From: Edaphobacter flagellatus
GTDB lineage: Bacteria; Acidobacteriota; Terriglobia; Terriglobales; Acidobacteriaceae
Reading direction: 5' to 3'
NCBI RefSeq assembly: GCF_025264665.1
Contig: NZ_CP073697.1
Location: 4,073,501 to 4,137,500, forward strand
DNA length: 64,000 nucleotides
In this document: piece after piece, positions 1 to 16,892 of the stretch
How positions within the stretch are numbered: the first letter of the stretch is position 1
Layout of the letters: every line of letters starts with the position of its first letter
The notes under the pieces: generated by a model
What the model was told of the DNA's origin: nothing
What the model saw: the letters and a program-made list of their open reading frames with translations, nothing else
Databases searched by the model: none
Program-made: the position numbers and the translations under genes

Positions 1-152
1 AGGCTGTACGCGAAGTCACCGCTCTTGGTCTGAAGGAAGCCAAGGACTTGGTGGACGGCGCTCCCAAGCCTTTGAAGGAGAATGTCTCGAAGGACGACGC
101 GGCTGCGATCGCGAAGAAGTTCGAGGGCATTGCTACCGTCGAGATCAAGTAG
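1..152 (+). CDS. rplL: 50S ribosomal protein L7/L12, C-terminal part
   Basis: The window opens inside this gene; reading from base 3 gives 49 residues ending in GIATVEIK and a TAG stop. The segment contains [17 protein letters not shown], the conserved helix of the L7/L12 C-terminal domain that contacts translation factors on the ribosomal stalk. The start and N-terminal dimerisation domain lie outside the window. Position directly upstream of rpoB matches the usual rplJL-rpoBC order, which supports the identification. Confidence 0.96.
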   Translation, partial: AVREVTALGLKEAKDLVDGAPKPLKENVSKDDAAAIAKKFEGIATVEIK

Positions 153-813
153 TTTTTCTGGTAGTTGCACTTCCGGGCGGAACGAGGTATTCTTTATTGC
201 TAGAGAAGATTCGTTCCGCCTCGTTGTGCTACACGGGCGAACAAAAGATTCGGGTAAATCGCAAAATATCGTGCATTCGGTGGTACTCCGGTCCATCCCC
301 TAAAGAAGAAAGGGGTTAGGGGGCCGGCCATTATGCGTATCTAGCGGCGGATGCGTATAGTGCAACAGGTTTCAGGCAGACAGCAGCGAATTTGGGGCAA
401 GGCGAGCCTCAAAATGGCGGCGGACATTCATCTCATTACGATCGAAATAGTGCACAAGTCGACCTTTGCGCTCGTGGGGCAAGCTGTCCCTATGAGCGCT
501 TTGCCGTGTTTTCAAGCACTTCGACCCCTTGAGGGCGGGCCACAAACGGCCGGTACGCGTTCCTTATAGCAGATTCCGCCGGCAGCAGGCGAATGCATGC
601 TGTGAAAAGTTTGAAGAATTATCGCCCAGATCGGGCGGGGCAGGACCAAAAGATTTTGCGCACGGGTGGCCGCAGTCGAGGGTGGCCGGACCCGAAGAAG
701 CTTGAGGCGCAGGGAAATAACCAGGAGGGCCTGGACCGGGCTCTCCCCTTCGCGGAGACGGTTGCAACCGGCTTCGGGGAGGACCTCGAAGGTTCAGTTT
801 TCAGGGAGAGAGC
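153..813 (+). other. Long structured rplL-rpoB intergenic leader
   Basis: No convincing gene lies in these 661 bases. Several hairpins can be read: GGCGGAACGA (176-185) with TCGTTCCGCC (211-220), CGCCC/GGGCG (623-637), CCAGG/CCTGG (721-734) and the 12-base palindrome CGGTTGCAACCG near 760. In enterobacteria the rplL-rpoB spacer carries an attenuator and an RNase III site; a similar processing or control role here is inference. The ribosome-binding site of rpoB, GGGAGAG, ends a few bases before the ATG at 814. Confidence 0.5.
176..220 (+). other. Stem-loop after rplL, candidate processing site
   Basis: Perfect 10-bp arms GGCGGAACGA and TCGTTCCGCC are separated by 25 bases, starting 24 bases after the rplL stop. 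There is no T-tract after it, so it is not a simple terminator. It could be a double-strand-specific RNase cleavage site or part of a partial terminator between the ribosomal and polymerase genes. Confidence 0.4.
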
Positions 814-5298
<4,485 letters not shown>

Positions 5299-5312
5299 CG
5301 AAACCAAAGGGA

Positions 5313-5336
5313 CTCCGGGAGGGCAACTTCCCGGAG
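5313..5336 (+). other. rpoB-rpoC intergenic hairpin
   Basis: CTCCGGGA and TCCCGGAG form an 8-bp stem with an 8-base loop in the 191-base gap between rpoB and rpoC. There is no following T-run, so a transcript-stabilising or processing hairpin is more likely than a terminator. Confidence 0.45.
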
Positions 5337-5489
5337 CGCTGCTCACCCTCAATTGAGCGGCACGACAACTGAAATTGAGCAACAGCACCAGAAGTGCGGC
5401 AACGCGATACGCCGCGAGTTATCGCAAAGGATTCAGCAACCGCAGCGTGATGCTGCACTGCATGCGCAGAAATAAGGGAGACGCAAAAT

Positions 5490-9680
<4,191 letters not shown>

Positions 9681-9717
9681 GGCTACACGTCCGGCGAAAC
9701 TCGTTTCGCGCAAAACT

Positions 9718-9752
9718 GAGGGTGGACTCGAAAGAGTCCACCCTCTTTCTTT
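9718..9752 (+). terminator. Intrinsic terminator of rpoBC
   Basis: A perfect 12-bp stem, GAGGGTGGACTC with GAGTCCACCCTC, around a GAAA tetraloop is followed by TTTCTTT. This ends the rpoBC transcript. Confidence 0.95.
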
Positions 9753-9877
9753 GAATGCGTTATCGAAACATGCATATTTCAAATCAGGTGAGCGCCATCA
9801 CATCCCTAAAGTGATCCATGAACGATTGTTGCAGTCATGGGAGATGCCACGCACATTTAGCGTGGTTTATTGTGCTT

Positions 9878-10045
9878 ATGACATTGCCATCTTCGCCGGA
9901 TCGAAGTAAGGGACCAAGCTCCGCTCTCTTTGTTATTGCGGTAGCTTTTATTGTTGGAGCGATTCTCGTCTTTCTCGTCCTAAAGCCGAGCTCATCGAGC
10001 ACTCTGCAGAAGAGTCCACCGGAACAACCCGCTCGTCAGCAATAA
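9878..10045 (+). CDS. Small single-pass membrane protein, hypothetical
   Basis: 55 codons from an ATG at 9878. The product has a short polar N-terminus, one hydrophobic helix (ALFVIAVAFIVGAILVFLVL) and a Ser/Pro/Gln-rich tail ending in PPEQPARQQ. No Shine-Dalgarno sequence is obvious; a longer version could start at the ATG at 9818, but its extra residues are Cys/His-rich and look non-coding. I do not recognise a family. The clean hydrophobic segment and independent position between terminators favour a real gene, with moderate doubt. Confidence 0.45.
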   Translation: MTLPSSPDRSKGPSSALFVIAVAFIVGAILVFLVLKPSSSSTLQKSPPEQPARQQ

Positions 10046-10116
10046 ACCTTTATGCGTTTTCGACTTGAAACGCGACGCCTTCGTGTGTCTACAGCACTAA
10101 GCTGCATAAAGTAAAG

Positions 10117-10139
10117 GGCGGACTCGAATCGAGCCCGCC
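10117..10139 (-). terminator. Terminator of the TonB-C gene
   Basis: GGCGG-A-CTCGA and TCGAG-C-CCGCC form a stem with one mismatch. On the minus strand it is followed by CCTTTACTTTA, giving a plausible terminator for the leftward gene. Confidence 0.65.
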
Positions 10140-10167
10140 TCATGATTGTCCAGCTGAAAATTTTGTC

Positions 10168-10626
10168 TTAGCGATATGACGGCGGAACAAGGTTGATCGA
10201 CAGGTTCAGCGGAATGGCGACCGGCTGATCGCTGACCGTGCCGGGCTTGAAGCGGTACTGGCTGACAGCAGCAAGTACGTCCTTGTCGACAAGCGGGCCG
10301 GCCGACTGAACGATCTTCAGGTCGGTGGGAACGCCATCGGTGCCGACGATCATGCCGACTACAACGATGCGAGGTCCTGCATAGTTGAAAGGGGAGGGGC
10401 TTTCTGTGGCTACGTCAATGACGTGGATGAGCTTGGGAGCAACGACGCCGGTGGAGACGCGACGAGGAGTGGTTGCCGTTGCGGCTCCACGGTCGACAGC
10501 GTCAGTAATCTCTTTCGGAGTGGCAAGGCGCGATTCAAGAGTGGTCTTCGGTTGGGTAAGCGAATTTGCTTGAGCGTGAAGCAGGACGGGGGACAGGGCG
10601 AGTGCAGCCAGAATTGCTTTACGCAT
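10168..10626 (-). CDS. Secreted TonB C-terminal-domain protein
   Basis: 152 residues with a signal peptide (MRKAILAALALSPVLLHAQA) and a TonB-C-like fold: VVVGMIVGTDGVPTDLKIV, a loop, then VDKDVLAAVSQYRFKPGT and a closing strand. Unlike classical TonB it has no N-terminal membrane anchor or Pro-rich spanner, so it is probably a periplasmic protein carrying the domain rather than a full energy transducer. AAGGAGA sits 6 bases upstream of the ATG, and a near-consensus promoter lies 30-60 bases further upstream. Confidence 0.85.
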   Translation of the reverse strand: MRKAILAALALSPVLLHAQANSLTQPKTTLESRLATPKEITDAVDRGAATATTPRRVSTGVVAPKLIHVIDVATESPSPFNYAGPRIVVVGMIVGTDGVPTDLKIVQSAGPLVDKDVLAAVSQYRFKPGTVSDQPVAIPLNLSINLVPPSYR

Positions 10627-10662
10627 AAAATTTCTCCTTAGACGTTAGTAGTAACCATCACC

Positions 10663-10692
10663 AATATATTTTTTCAAGCATACGATTGTCAA
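10663..10692 (-). promoter_or_regulatory. Sigma70-type promoter of the TonB-C gene
   Basis: On the minus strand TTGACA is followed after 18 bases by TATATT, which predicts a start of transcription about 30 bases before the TonB-C ATG. The surrounding 10640-10940 gap is AT-rich and otherwise holds no gene I can support. Confidence 0.75.
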
Positions 10693-10940
10693 TCAATTTA
10701 TTTATTGAGATATAAGTAATTACTTTTCAGTGGTTTATTTGCAGGCTTGGGCGGGCAGTAAGGTGATTTTTACGACTCGATAAAAGATGGTAAGAAGTGG
10801 AACCCCGGCGTAATGGAGCGGCAGATGGGGTGATTTCCAAGGAAGTTCTATCGCCTGACAATGTCCGGGCATTGCATGGGAATAGGTGTTTTGCGGATAC
10901 GAGTTCCATCCTTGTGGCGTGGCGCGATATGCTTTTCCGC

Positions 10941-11705
10941 ATGAAAGAGGTTCTTGTAATTGATGTCGGAGGCACCAATGTGAAGGTGTCGTCCACGAGC
11001 CAGCGAGTCCCCTTGAAGATCCCTTCAGGGCCGACGTTGACGGCGAAGATGATGGTGGAGCAGGTGAAGCAGGCGACGCGCAGCTGGAAATATGATTGCG
11101 TTTCGATTGGCTATCCGGGGCCGGTTTCGCACGATCACCCACTGGCTGAACCGCACAATCTTGCGCCAGGCTGGATCGACTTCCAGTACAAAAAGTCCTT
11201 CAACAAGCCGCTGCGCTTTATCAATGACGCAGCGATGCAGGCACTCGGTGGTTATCGTGGCGGGCGTATGCTCTTTCTGGGAACAGGCACAGGGCTGGGG
11301 TCGGCGATGATCTACGAGGGCGTCGTGGTTCCGCTGGAGCTTGCGCATCTGCCTTACAGGAAGGGGCGCACGTATGAGGAATATCTCGGCAAAGAGGGCC
11401 TTGAGGAGCGTGGTAAGAAGGAGTGGCGTAAATCCGTGCTGGATGTCATTGCTCGCCTGCAGGCTGCACTGGTATGCGACTACGTCCTGTTAGGTGGCGG
11501 CAACGCCAAGCTGATGAAGGACCTTCCTGCGCATGTGATTCTCGGGGACAACAGCAATGCGGTGCTCGGCGGGATTCGGTTGTGGGATACGACGAATGAA
11601 CGTAAGGTGCTGGTGGCGTTGCGGAAAGATGACGATATTCTGACTGCGCCGAAGGCGGTTGCAAACGGTGCCGGTCGCGGGGGAATTGTGAGGCGCAGCA
11701 GCTAG
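10941..11705 (+). CDS. ROK-family sugar kinase, polyphosphate-glucokinase-like
   Basis: About 254 residues from the ATG at 10941, which places the phosphate-binding motif (VLVIDVGGTNVKV) at the N-terminus as usual; earlier starts at 10929 or 10797 are possible and none has a good Shine-Dalgarno. Further motifs are IGYPGPV, FINDAAMQA and FLGTGTGLGSA. The segment PLELAHLPYRKGRTYEEYLG and the later VLLGGGNAK resemble polyphosphate/ATP glucokinases, which phosphorylate glucose at C6. The zinc-binding Cys cluster of many ROK proteins is absent, which fits the polyphosphate-glucokinase branch. Substrate is inferred from similarity only. Confidence 0.75.
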   Translation: MKEVLVIDVGGTNVKVSSTSQRVPLKIPSGPTLTAKMMVEQVKQATRSWKYDCVSIGYPGPVSHDHPLAEPHNLAPGWIDFQYKKSFNKPLRFINDAAMQALGGYRGGRMLFLGTGTGLGSAMIYEGVVVPLELAHLPYRKGRTYEEYLGKEGLEERGKKEWRKSVLDVIARLQAALVCDYVLLGGGNAKLMKDLPAHVILGDNSNAVLGGIRLWDTTNERKVLVALRKDDDILTAPKAVANGAGRGGIVRRSS

Positions 11706-11789
11706 ACGCGCATCTAAAGGTGTGAATCCCTCGGCGCTGGCATTTCTGGTTTAGTCTAAGTATCGCCACGCGCGAAAAGGAGCCCTGCA

Positions 11790-13286
11790 ATCGCTACCGA
11801 GACGACATTCGATCTTCCCACTTCGCCGCAGGCTATCGGCCGCGTGCTTGCTGCTGCACCAGAGACGCCTACCTCGTTGGACAAGATCGTCGAGGCGTTG
11901 CGCACCGTGCCTGCTCTGGAGGGACTGGCCGACTCAGAGTATCGCTGGCTGGCAACGCACAGCACAGAGCGTGTCGGTGAAGACGGGGCATTGATCTTCT
12001 GCGAGAACGAGCTCGCGTTCCACATGAACATCATTCTGCGCGGCGACGTTATGGCGCACCGGCGAAAGTCTGGTCCGGTGGCCCGCTTCGTGGGGCGCAC
12101 GTCGCGAGTTACGGGGAAGCTGCCGTTCTCGCGTATGAAGACATGGGGGGCGGATGGACGCAGCGTGGGACCAGTATGGGTTCTGGACGTCCACGAGGAT
12201 CTCTTCGACGAGATGTTGTGTGTGATTCCGTCGATGGCGCAGCGCTGTGTAACGTTGCTGCTGGATCGTGTCCGCGACTTTACGCGTATGGATGAGCAGG
12301 CTGAGAAGCTGCTCGCATTAGGTAAGCTTGCTGCGAACCTGTCGCATGAGTTGAACAATCCCGCTTCCGCTGCACAGCGCTCCGCCTCGATGATCGCTGC
12401 TGGATTGGGCGAGGCAGACGAGGCGAAGTATCGTCTCGGCAGGCTATTCGCATCTGAGGAGGAGATGGAGCGTTACAACGCCTGGGCACGCGATGTGCGG
12501 AAGCAGGTGAAGAGCGCGCAAAGTTTTTCTCCGATTCCTAAGAGCCCGCTTGAGGCAAGCGACCAGGAAGAGGCCATGGTGCGCTGGCTGGAGCAACATC
12601 ATGTGCCATCGCCGTGGGATATCGGTCCGGTACTTGCGGAGATGCGGGTATCGGTCGAGATGCTCGATCAGCTTGCATCGCAAATCAACGCGCAGGTATT
12701 GCCTGCCACGATCAGCACCTTTGCCAATTCGCTGCGCGTGGAGGCGATGGCGGATACGGTTGTGGATTCAAGCGAGCGTATCTTCGAATTGATCAGTGCA
12801 ATTCGTGGCTACTCGTTTATGGATCAGGCGCCGATACAGGAGATCGATCTGGCGCAGTCGATCGAGAATACGCTGGCGATGTTCCGCTCGCGCATGAGCC
12901 GTGTGATAACGAAGCTGGAGTTTGAGCCGGACCTTTCGCGAGTAAGCGCATATGGCAGCGAATTGAATCAGGTGTGGTCGGCACTGATTGAGAATGCGCT
13001 GGATGCGATGCACGATCAGGGAGCGCTAACGATTGCGATTCGTCAAACCGGGCAGACGATGATCGTCGAGGTAAAAGATGACGGAACCGGGATTGATCCA
13101 GCTATCCAGTCCCGCATCTTCGAACCGTTCTTTACAACGAAGCCGTTAGGCACGGCGATGGGTCTTGGGCTAGATACGGTACAGCGCATCGTCAACAAGC
13201 ATGCAGGTTCTGTCGCGATGGAATCGGTACCGCACAGCACGTGCTTCCAGGTGCGCATTCCGATCAATCTACTGCAGGCTTATTGA
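11790..13286 (+). CDS. Sensor histidine kinase with N-terminal cNMP-type domain
   Basis: The frame is open from 11760. The N-terminal ~150 residues resemble a cyclic-nucleotide/CRP-type sensing domain (LEGLADSEYRWLATHSTERV, then IILRGDV). The kinase core has an H-box with the phospho-acceptor in NLSHELNNPASAA (His 186 if translation begins at 11790), an N-box LIENALDAM, G-boxes DDGTGI and MGLGLDTVQRIV, and FFTTK. There is no membrane segment, so it is cytoplasmic. Start: AGGAG (11778-11782) sits 7 bases before an in-frame ATC at 11790, while the first GTG (11844) has no ribosome-binding site. No response regulator is adjacent. Confidence 0.85.
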   Translation: MATETTFDLPTSPQAIGRVLAAAPETPTSLDKIVEALRTVPALEGLADSEYRWLATHSTERVGEDGALIFCENELAFHMNIILRGDVMAHRRKSGPVARFVGRTSRVTGKLPFSRMKTWGADGRSVGPVWVLDVHEDLFDEMLCVIPSMAQRCVTLLLDRVRDFTRMDEQAEKLLALGKLAANLSHELNNPASAAQRSASMIAAGLGEADEAKYRLGRLFASEEEMERYNAWARDVRKQVKSAQSFSPIPKSPLEASDQEEAMVRWLEQHHVPSPWDIGPVLAEMRVSVEMLDQLASQINAQVLPATISTFANSLRVEAMADTVVDSSERIFELISAIRGYSFMDQAPIQEIDLAQSIENTLAMFRSRMSRVITKLEFEPDLSRVSAYGSELNQVWSALIENALDAMHDQGALTIAIRQTGQTMIVEVKDDGTGIDPAIQSRIFEPFFTTKPLGTAMGLGLDTVQRIVNKHAGSVAMESVPHSTCFQVRIPINLLQAY

Positions 13287-13768
13287 GCTTCTGCAAGCAG
13301 AGACTCAAGATGGAGCGGACGCGTGTACATGGCCAACTCGCCATGAGCATCTCGTGGCCATTCGTCTTTGGGCCGATCGCGATATAGCTCAACACCATTG
13401 CCGTCGGGATCGCGAAGGTAGAGTGCTTCGCTTACGCCGTGGTCCGCTGCTCCGTCGAGTTGAATACCGGCTTTGAGAAGGCGTTTCAAGGCATCGCCAA
13501 GCGCTGCGCGATCAGGGTAGAGAAGCGCGAGGTGATACAGCCCAGTGGTGCCGGGAGCAGGTGGCTCTCCATCACGGCTCTCCCATGTGTTCAGCCCGAT
13601 GTGGTGATGATAGCCCCCAGCGGAGAGGAAGGCAGCAGAGTTGCCGATTCGCTGTGTGACTTTTAAACCAAGAACGTTCTGGTAGAAATTGAGGGCGCGC
13701 TCAAGGTTAGCTACCTTCAGGTGAACATGTCCTACCTGTACGCCGGGATGGATCTCGTGATGGTTCAT
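13280..13768 (-). CDS. VOC (glyoxalase/dioxygenase superfamily) protein
   Basis: 162 residues with the beta-alpha-beta-beta-beta pattern of vicinal-oxygen-chelate proteins: GVQVGHVHLKVANLERALNF, YHHHIGLNTW, GLYHLALLYP and a closing DPDGNGVELYRD. The metal-ligand candidates are the His of VGHVHL, the His of YHLAL and the Glu of GVELY, as in catechol 2,3-dioxygenase-like CatE/YfiE proteins. Substrate cannot be told from the sequence. Its 3' end overlaps that of the convergent histidine kinase gene by 7 bases. Confidence 0.85.
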   Translation of the reverse strand: MNHHEIHPGVQVGHVHLKVANLERALNFYQNVLGLKVTQRIGNSAAFLSAGGYHHHIGLNTWESRDGEPPAPGTTGLYHLALLYPDRAALGDALKRLLKAGIQLDGAADHGVSEALYLRDPDGNGVELYRDRPKDEWPRDAHGELAMYTRPLHLESLLAEAQ

Positions 13769-13903
13769 AAACAGTTAGATGAATCTGTAGCGCGAAGGAA
13801 TCGCAGCCTCGGCTTATAGGTAGGGGGCAAATATGCAAGCCGGGTGCGAATTTACTATTCCATTTTGCGCGTTCGCCGGTATGCTTATCTGCACTTGCGA
13901 ATC

Positions 13904-13921
13904 GTCCGGAGAAATCCGGAC
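13904..13921 (+). other. Leader hairpin of the GlsB-type gene
   Basis: GTCCGGA and TCCGGAC form a perfect 7-bp stem closed by a GAAA tetraloop, 15 bases before the Shine-Dalgarno of the next gene. It may stabilise the mRNA 5' end; there is no T-run. Confidence 0.4.
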
Positions 13922-13946
13922 ACAATCTGAAGCATGGAGGACCTTT

Positions 13947-14204
13947 ATGTTGAGTCTGTTGTGGACAGCCCTGATCGGTCTCGTTGTTGGTGCGCTCGCT
14001 AAATTGATCATGCCGGGTAAAGATCCTGGCGGCATTCTTATTACGATGGTCCTGGGCATTGCCGGATCCTTCGTCGGAACCTTCCTCGGCCGCCTGGTAG
14101 GACACTATCAGGAAGGACAATCAGCCGGGTTCATCATGTCGTTGCTGGGCGCAGTCATCCTGCTGGGTATCTATCACTTCATCAAACAGCGTCAGATGGT
14201 GTAA
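13947..14204 (+). CDS. GlsB/YeaQ/YmgE-family small membrane protein
   Basis: 85 residues from ATG 13947, preceded by GGAGG at 13936-13940. Three hydrophobic segments and the family pattern LIGLVVGALAKLIMPGKDPGG, followed by LGIAGSFVGTFLG and LGAVILLGIYHFI, identify the transglycosylase-associated / stress-response membrane protein family. The biochemical role of this family is not known. The last 13 bases overlap the 3' end of the convergent GGDEF/EAL gene. Confidence 0.92.
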   Translation: MLSLLWTALIGLVVGALAKLIMPGKDPGGILITMVLGIAGSFVGTFLGRLVGHYQEGQSAGFIMSLLGAVILLGIYHFIKQRQMV

Positions 14205-16561
14205 CGTCCAGAATCGGAAGTTTGTAGAGCACCCACCACATTACAATCGCGGATCGAGTCGGTGAACTCGTAGGCAGGCACAGGGAGGCCAATATAGTTT
14301 CCCTGTGCTTCATCGCATTTACGGCGCATCAGGAAGCGCAGCTGCTCTTCGGTTTCGACTCCCTCAGCAACAACCCGGATCGCCAGGCCATGAGACATGG
14401 CAATGATGGTTCGAACAACGGCGGCAGCGTTCGGGTCGGTTCCAGCCTGCTTGACGAAGCTTTTATCAATCTTCAGTCGGTCGACCTGATATTGCAGCAG
14501 GTAGGAGAAGCTGCAGAAGCCGGTGCCAAAATCGTCGATGGAGATGCGTGCGCCGAGCTCACGAATCTTTTGCAGCTTCTCAAGATTGCCGTCGGAGTTC
14601 ACCATCAGCATGTTCTCTGTGATCTCAATCTCAAGGTTGCGCGCAGCAAGTCCGCTGCTGGCGAGTGCGTGCGCGATCACATCCACTAAATTGCGTTGCT
14701 GCAGCTGACGTGGCGAGAGATTGACGGAGACAGTGAGATCGGATCCAGCTTCATCCTGTAGCGCCTTGCCTTCGCGGCATGCGGTCATAAAGGCCCATTC
14801 GCCGATGGGAACAATCAGGCCTGTCTCTTCTGCCAGGGGGATGAACTGTGCAGGAGGTACATTGCCCAGTCGCGGATGCTTCCAGCGAAGCAGCGCCTCC
14901 ATGCCTGTAATCATGCCGGTCGTCAGCGAGAGCTGCGGCTGATAGTGAAGCGATAACTCACCGTTCGCAAGGGCATGGCGAAGAGCATGCTCCATCATCA
15001 GCCGGTCGGCTGTCTCTTTGAGCATGTCTTCGCTGAAGATCTGATGCTGGTTGCGTCCATTCTCTTTCGCCGCATACATCGCGGAGTCGGCACGCTTCAA
15101 CAGATGCTTCGCGTCGGATGCAAAGTCTGGATAGACGCAGACGCCGATGCTGGCGGTGACGTTCACCAGGTGATTGTCGATGTCGATCTCCGGCGCAAAC
15201 TTGCTCACCAGATTGACAGCGCACAAATCAACGTCGGCAAGGCTGGTGATGTCAGTCATCACCACGACGAACTCATCGCCTCCAACGCGGGCCACAATAT
15301 CAGTACTGCGCACGGAACGCCGCAGGCGATTGGCTGCTTCAATGAGAATCTGATCGCCGGAAGTATGGCCGAGCGAGTCGTTGATGCGCTTGAACTGATC
15401 CAGATCGATGACAAAGAGCGCAACCTTGGTGCCGTATCTGCGTGCTCGCTCGACAGCTTCAACGGTCTTATCGCGCAACAGAGCACGGCCCAACAACCCG
15501 GTCAGCTGGTCGTGGGTTGCCAGATGTGTGACGTACTGCAGCATCTGCCTGCGTTCCGTAATGTCGAATGAGATGCCGACAAATCCGCTCACTTCGCCAG
15601 CTTCAGATCGTACAGCGCGCATTGCGAGATTGATGGGGATTTTGCTTCCATCGCGCTTGACCAGGGTCCACTCTTTTTCTTCGATCTCACCCGCTGCCGC
15701 ACCGGCGGAAAGAACTTCAAAGCCGATGCGATCCATACTGTCGGCAATATCGAGAGCATCGCCGGCCTTCGCCGCCAGTTCTCGCTCGTCATGCAGAATT
15801 GTCAACGGCGCTTTGCCGATGAGCTCTTCACGTGTATAGCCGGTCAGTTTTTCGGCGGCGAGATTCATCTCGGTAATCGTGCCGCTCACGTCGGTAGCGA
15901 TGATGCTGAAGGGGGCGTTCTGGATGACAGAATCGGTAAATTCGACCAGGTGCTCGTATCGCTGATGCGTTGCCTTGGATTCGCTGATGTCGCTTACAGT
16001 AACGGCGAGTCCATCCGACAGGCGAACTACCTGCACTCGAATCCACGGGGCTTTGAGTAGGTTTCCTTCCGGTACCTGAAGCTCTTTGCTGAAGGGAACT
16101 CCCGTCTCAACGACCTGACAGCAGCGGTCAAACATTGGCCCGGCCTTCAGGATGGGCATGGCGTCGCAGAGGCTATGCTGAAGCAGTTCCGCGCGCGGAC
16201 GCCCGGTTAGTTTTTCCGCATTGGCGTTAACATATTGGAAGCGAAAGTCGGTGATGCGTCCGTTCGGATCGCGGACAGCTTCAAGGATGGAAAAAGTATC
16301 CAGGCTGGCTTCCGCGGCTGCCAGGAACTTCGATTCGGCATCTTCGACACCTTTATGAGCAGCCTTGCGCTCTCGCTCGCGTTCAATGGTCCAAAAAACG
16401 ATTGCGGCGCCCGCGCAGATGGTCGCGGTGATGATGAGCGCATCCAGACGCGTTCCGCGGACGAGGCTCCAGGACGCTGTCAGCGCCAGACCCACAAGCG
16501 CCACTGACAGACCAGCCTTCCACATCCACGGTCGTGGGGAATCGAGCACCCAAGCCCTCAA
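14192..16561 (-). CDS. PAS-GGDEF-EAL cyclic-di-GMP signalling protein
   Basis: 789 residues from a TTG start. Two N-terminal hydrophobic helices (about residues 14-60) are followed by two PAS domains (about 75-195 and 203-335), a GGDEF domain with intact GGDEF at 427-431, and an EAL domain with EAL at 555-557 in MEALLRWKHP. Later EAL-domain motifs such as ENMLM and IDDFGTG are present. It could both make and degrade c-di-GMP; which activity dominates cannot be told. No clear Shine-Dalgarno precedes the TTG; an internal Met at residue 13 is the alternative. Confidence 0.93.
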   Translation of the reverse strand: MRAWVLDSPRPWMWKAGLSVALVGLALTASWSLVRGTRLDALIITATICAGAAIVFWTIERERERKAAHKGVEDAESKFLAAAEASLDTFSILEAVRDPNGRITDFRFQYVNANAEKLTGRPRAELLQHSLCDAMPILKAGPMFDRCCQVVETGVPFSKELQVPEGNLLKAPWIRVQVVRLSDGLAVTVSDISESKATHQRYEHLVEFTDSVIQNAPFSIIATDVSGTITEMNLAAEKLTGYTREELIGKAPLTILHDERELAAKAGDALDIADSMDRIGFEVLSAGAAAGEIEEKEWTLVKRDGSKIPINLAMRAVRSEAGEVSGFVGISFDITERRQMLQYVTHLATHDQLTGLLGRALLRDKTVEAVERARRYGTKVALFVIDLDQFKRINDSLGHTSGDQILIEAANRLRRSVRSTDIVARVGGDEFVVVMTDITSLADVDLCAVNLVSKFAPEIDIDNHLVNVTASIGVCVYPDFASDAKHLLKRADSAMYAAKENGRNQHQIFSEDMLKETADRLMMEHALRHALANGELSLHYQPQLSLTTGMITGMEALLRWKHPRLGNVPPAQFIPLAEETGLIVPIGEWAFMTACREGKALQDEAGSDLTVSVNLSPRQLQQRNLVDVIAHALASSGLAARNLEIEITENMLMVNSDGNLEKLQKIRELGARISIDDFGTGFCSFSYLLQYQVDRLKIDKSFVKQAGTDPNAAAVVRTIIAMSHGLAIRVVAEGVETEEQLRFLMRRKCDEAQGNYIGLPVPAYEFTDSIRDCNVVGALQTSDSGRYTI

Positions 16562-16892
16562 AGAAGTTATCTCAACTGAAGAAGTGTACCGCTATCAGAA
16601 CCCATTCCTTATCTTTTCTCTGATTCTGATGCTGCATTTGGTGTTTCTGTTTGCACCGTAGCATTCCGACTTTCGTTTTCAAAGAAATCTTCTTATCAAA
16701 ATCGTTCTTCTGTATTTACCCGTTTGAGTCAACTGGCCTTTTATGAAGCACTTCTATCCTCCCACGAAACGCAAGGAGAGGCGTAAGAACGAAGGTCTAT
16801 AGACTTATGGGTGCCTGTAGAAATTTTGGATGTTACAAAAGCAGGGTTTCGTTAACTTGAACCTTGGCGCAACGATCGTCGTCTATACCGAT
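16562..16892. other. Divergent intergenic region, no gene seen
   Basis: The gap between the leftward GGDEF/EAL gene and the rightward VWFA gene is locally AT-rich (16670-16760). I see no convincing gene, terminator or consensus promoter in it. Confidence 0.4.

Noticed and set aside
11025..11348. Antisense frame inside the ROK kinase gene
   Set aside because: It shadows the well-supported kinase and has no motif or ribosome-binding site.
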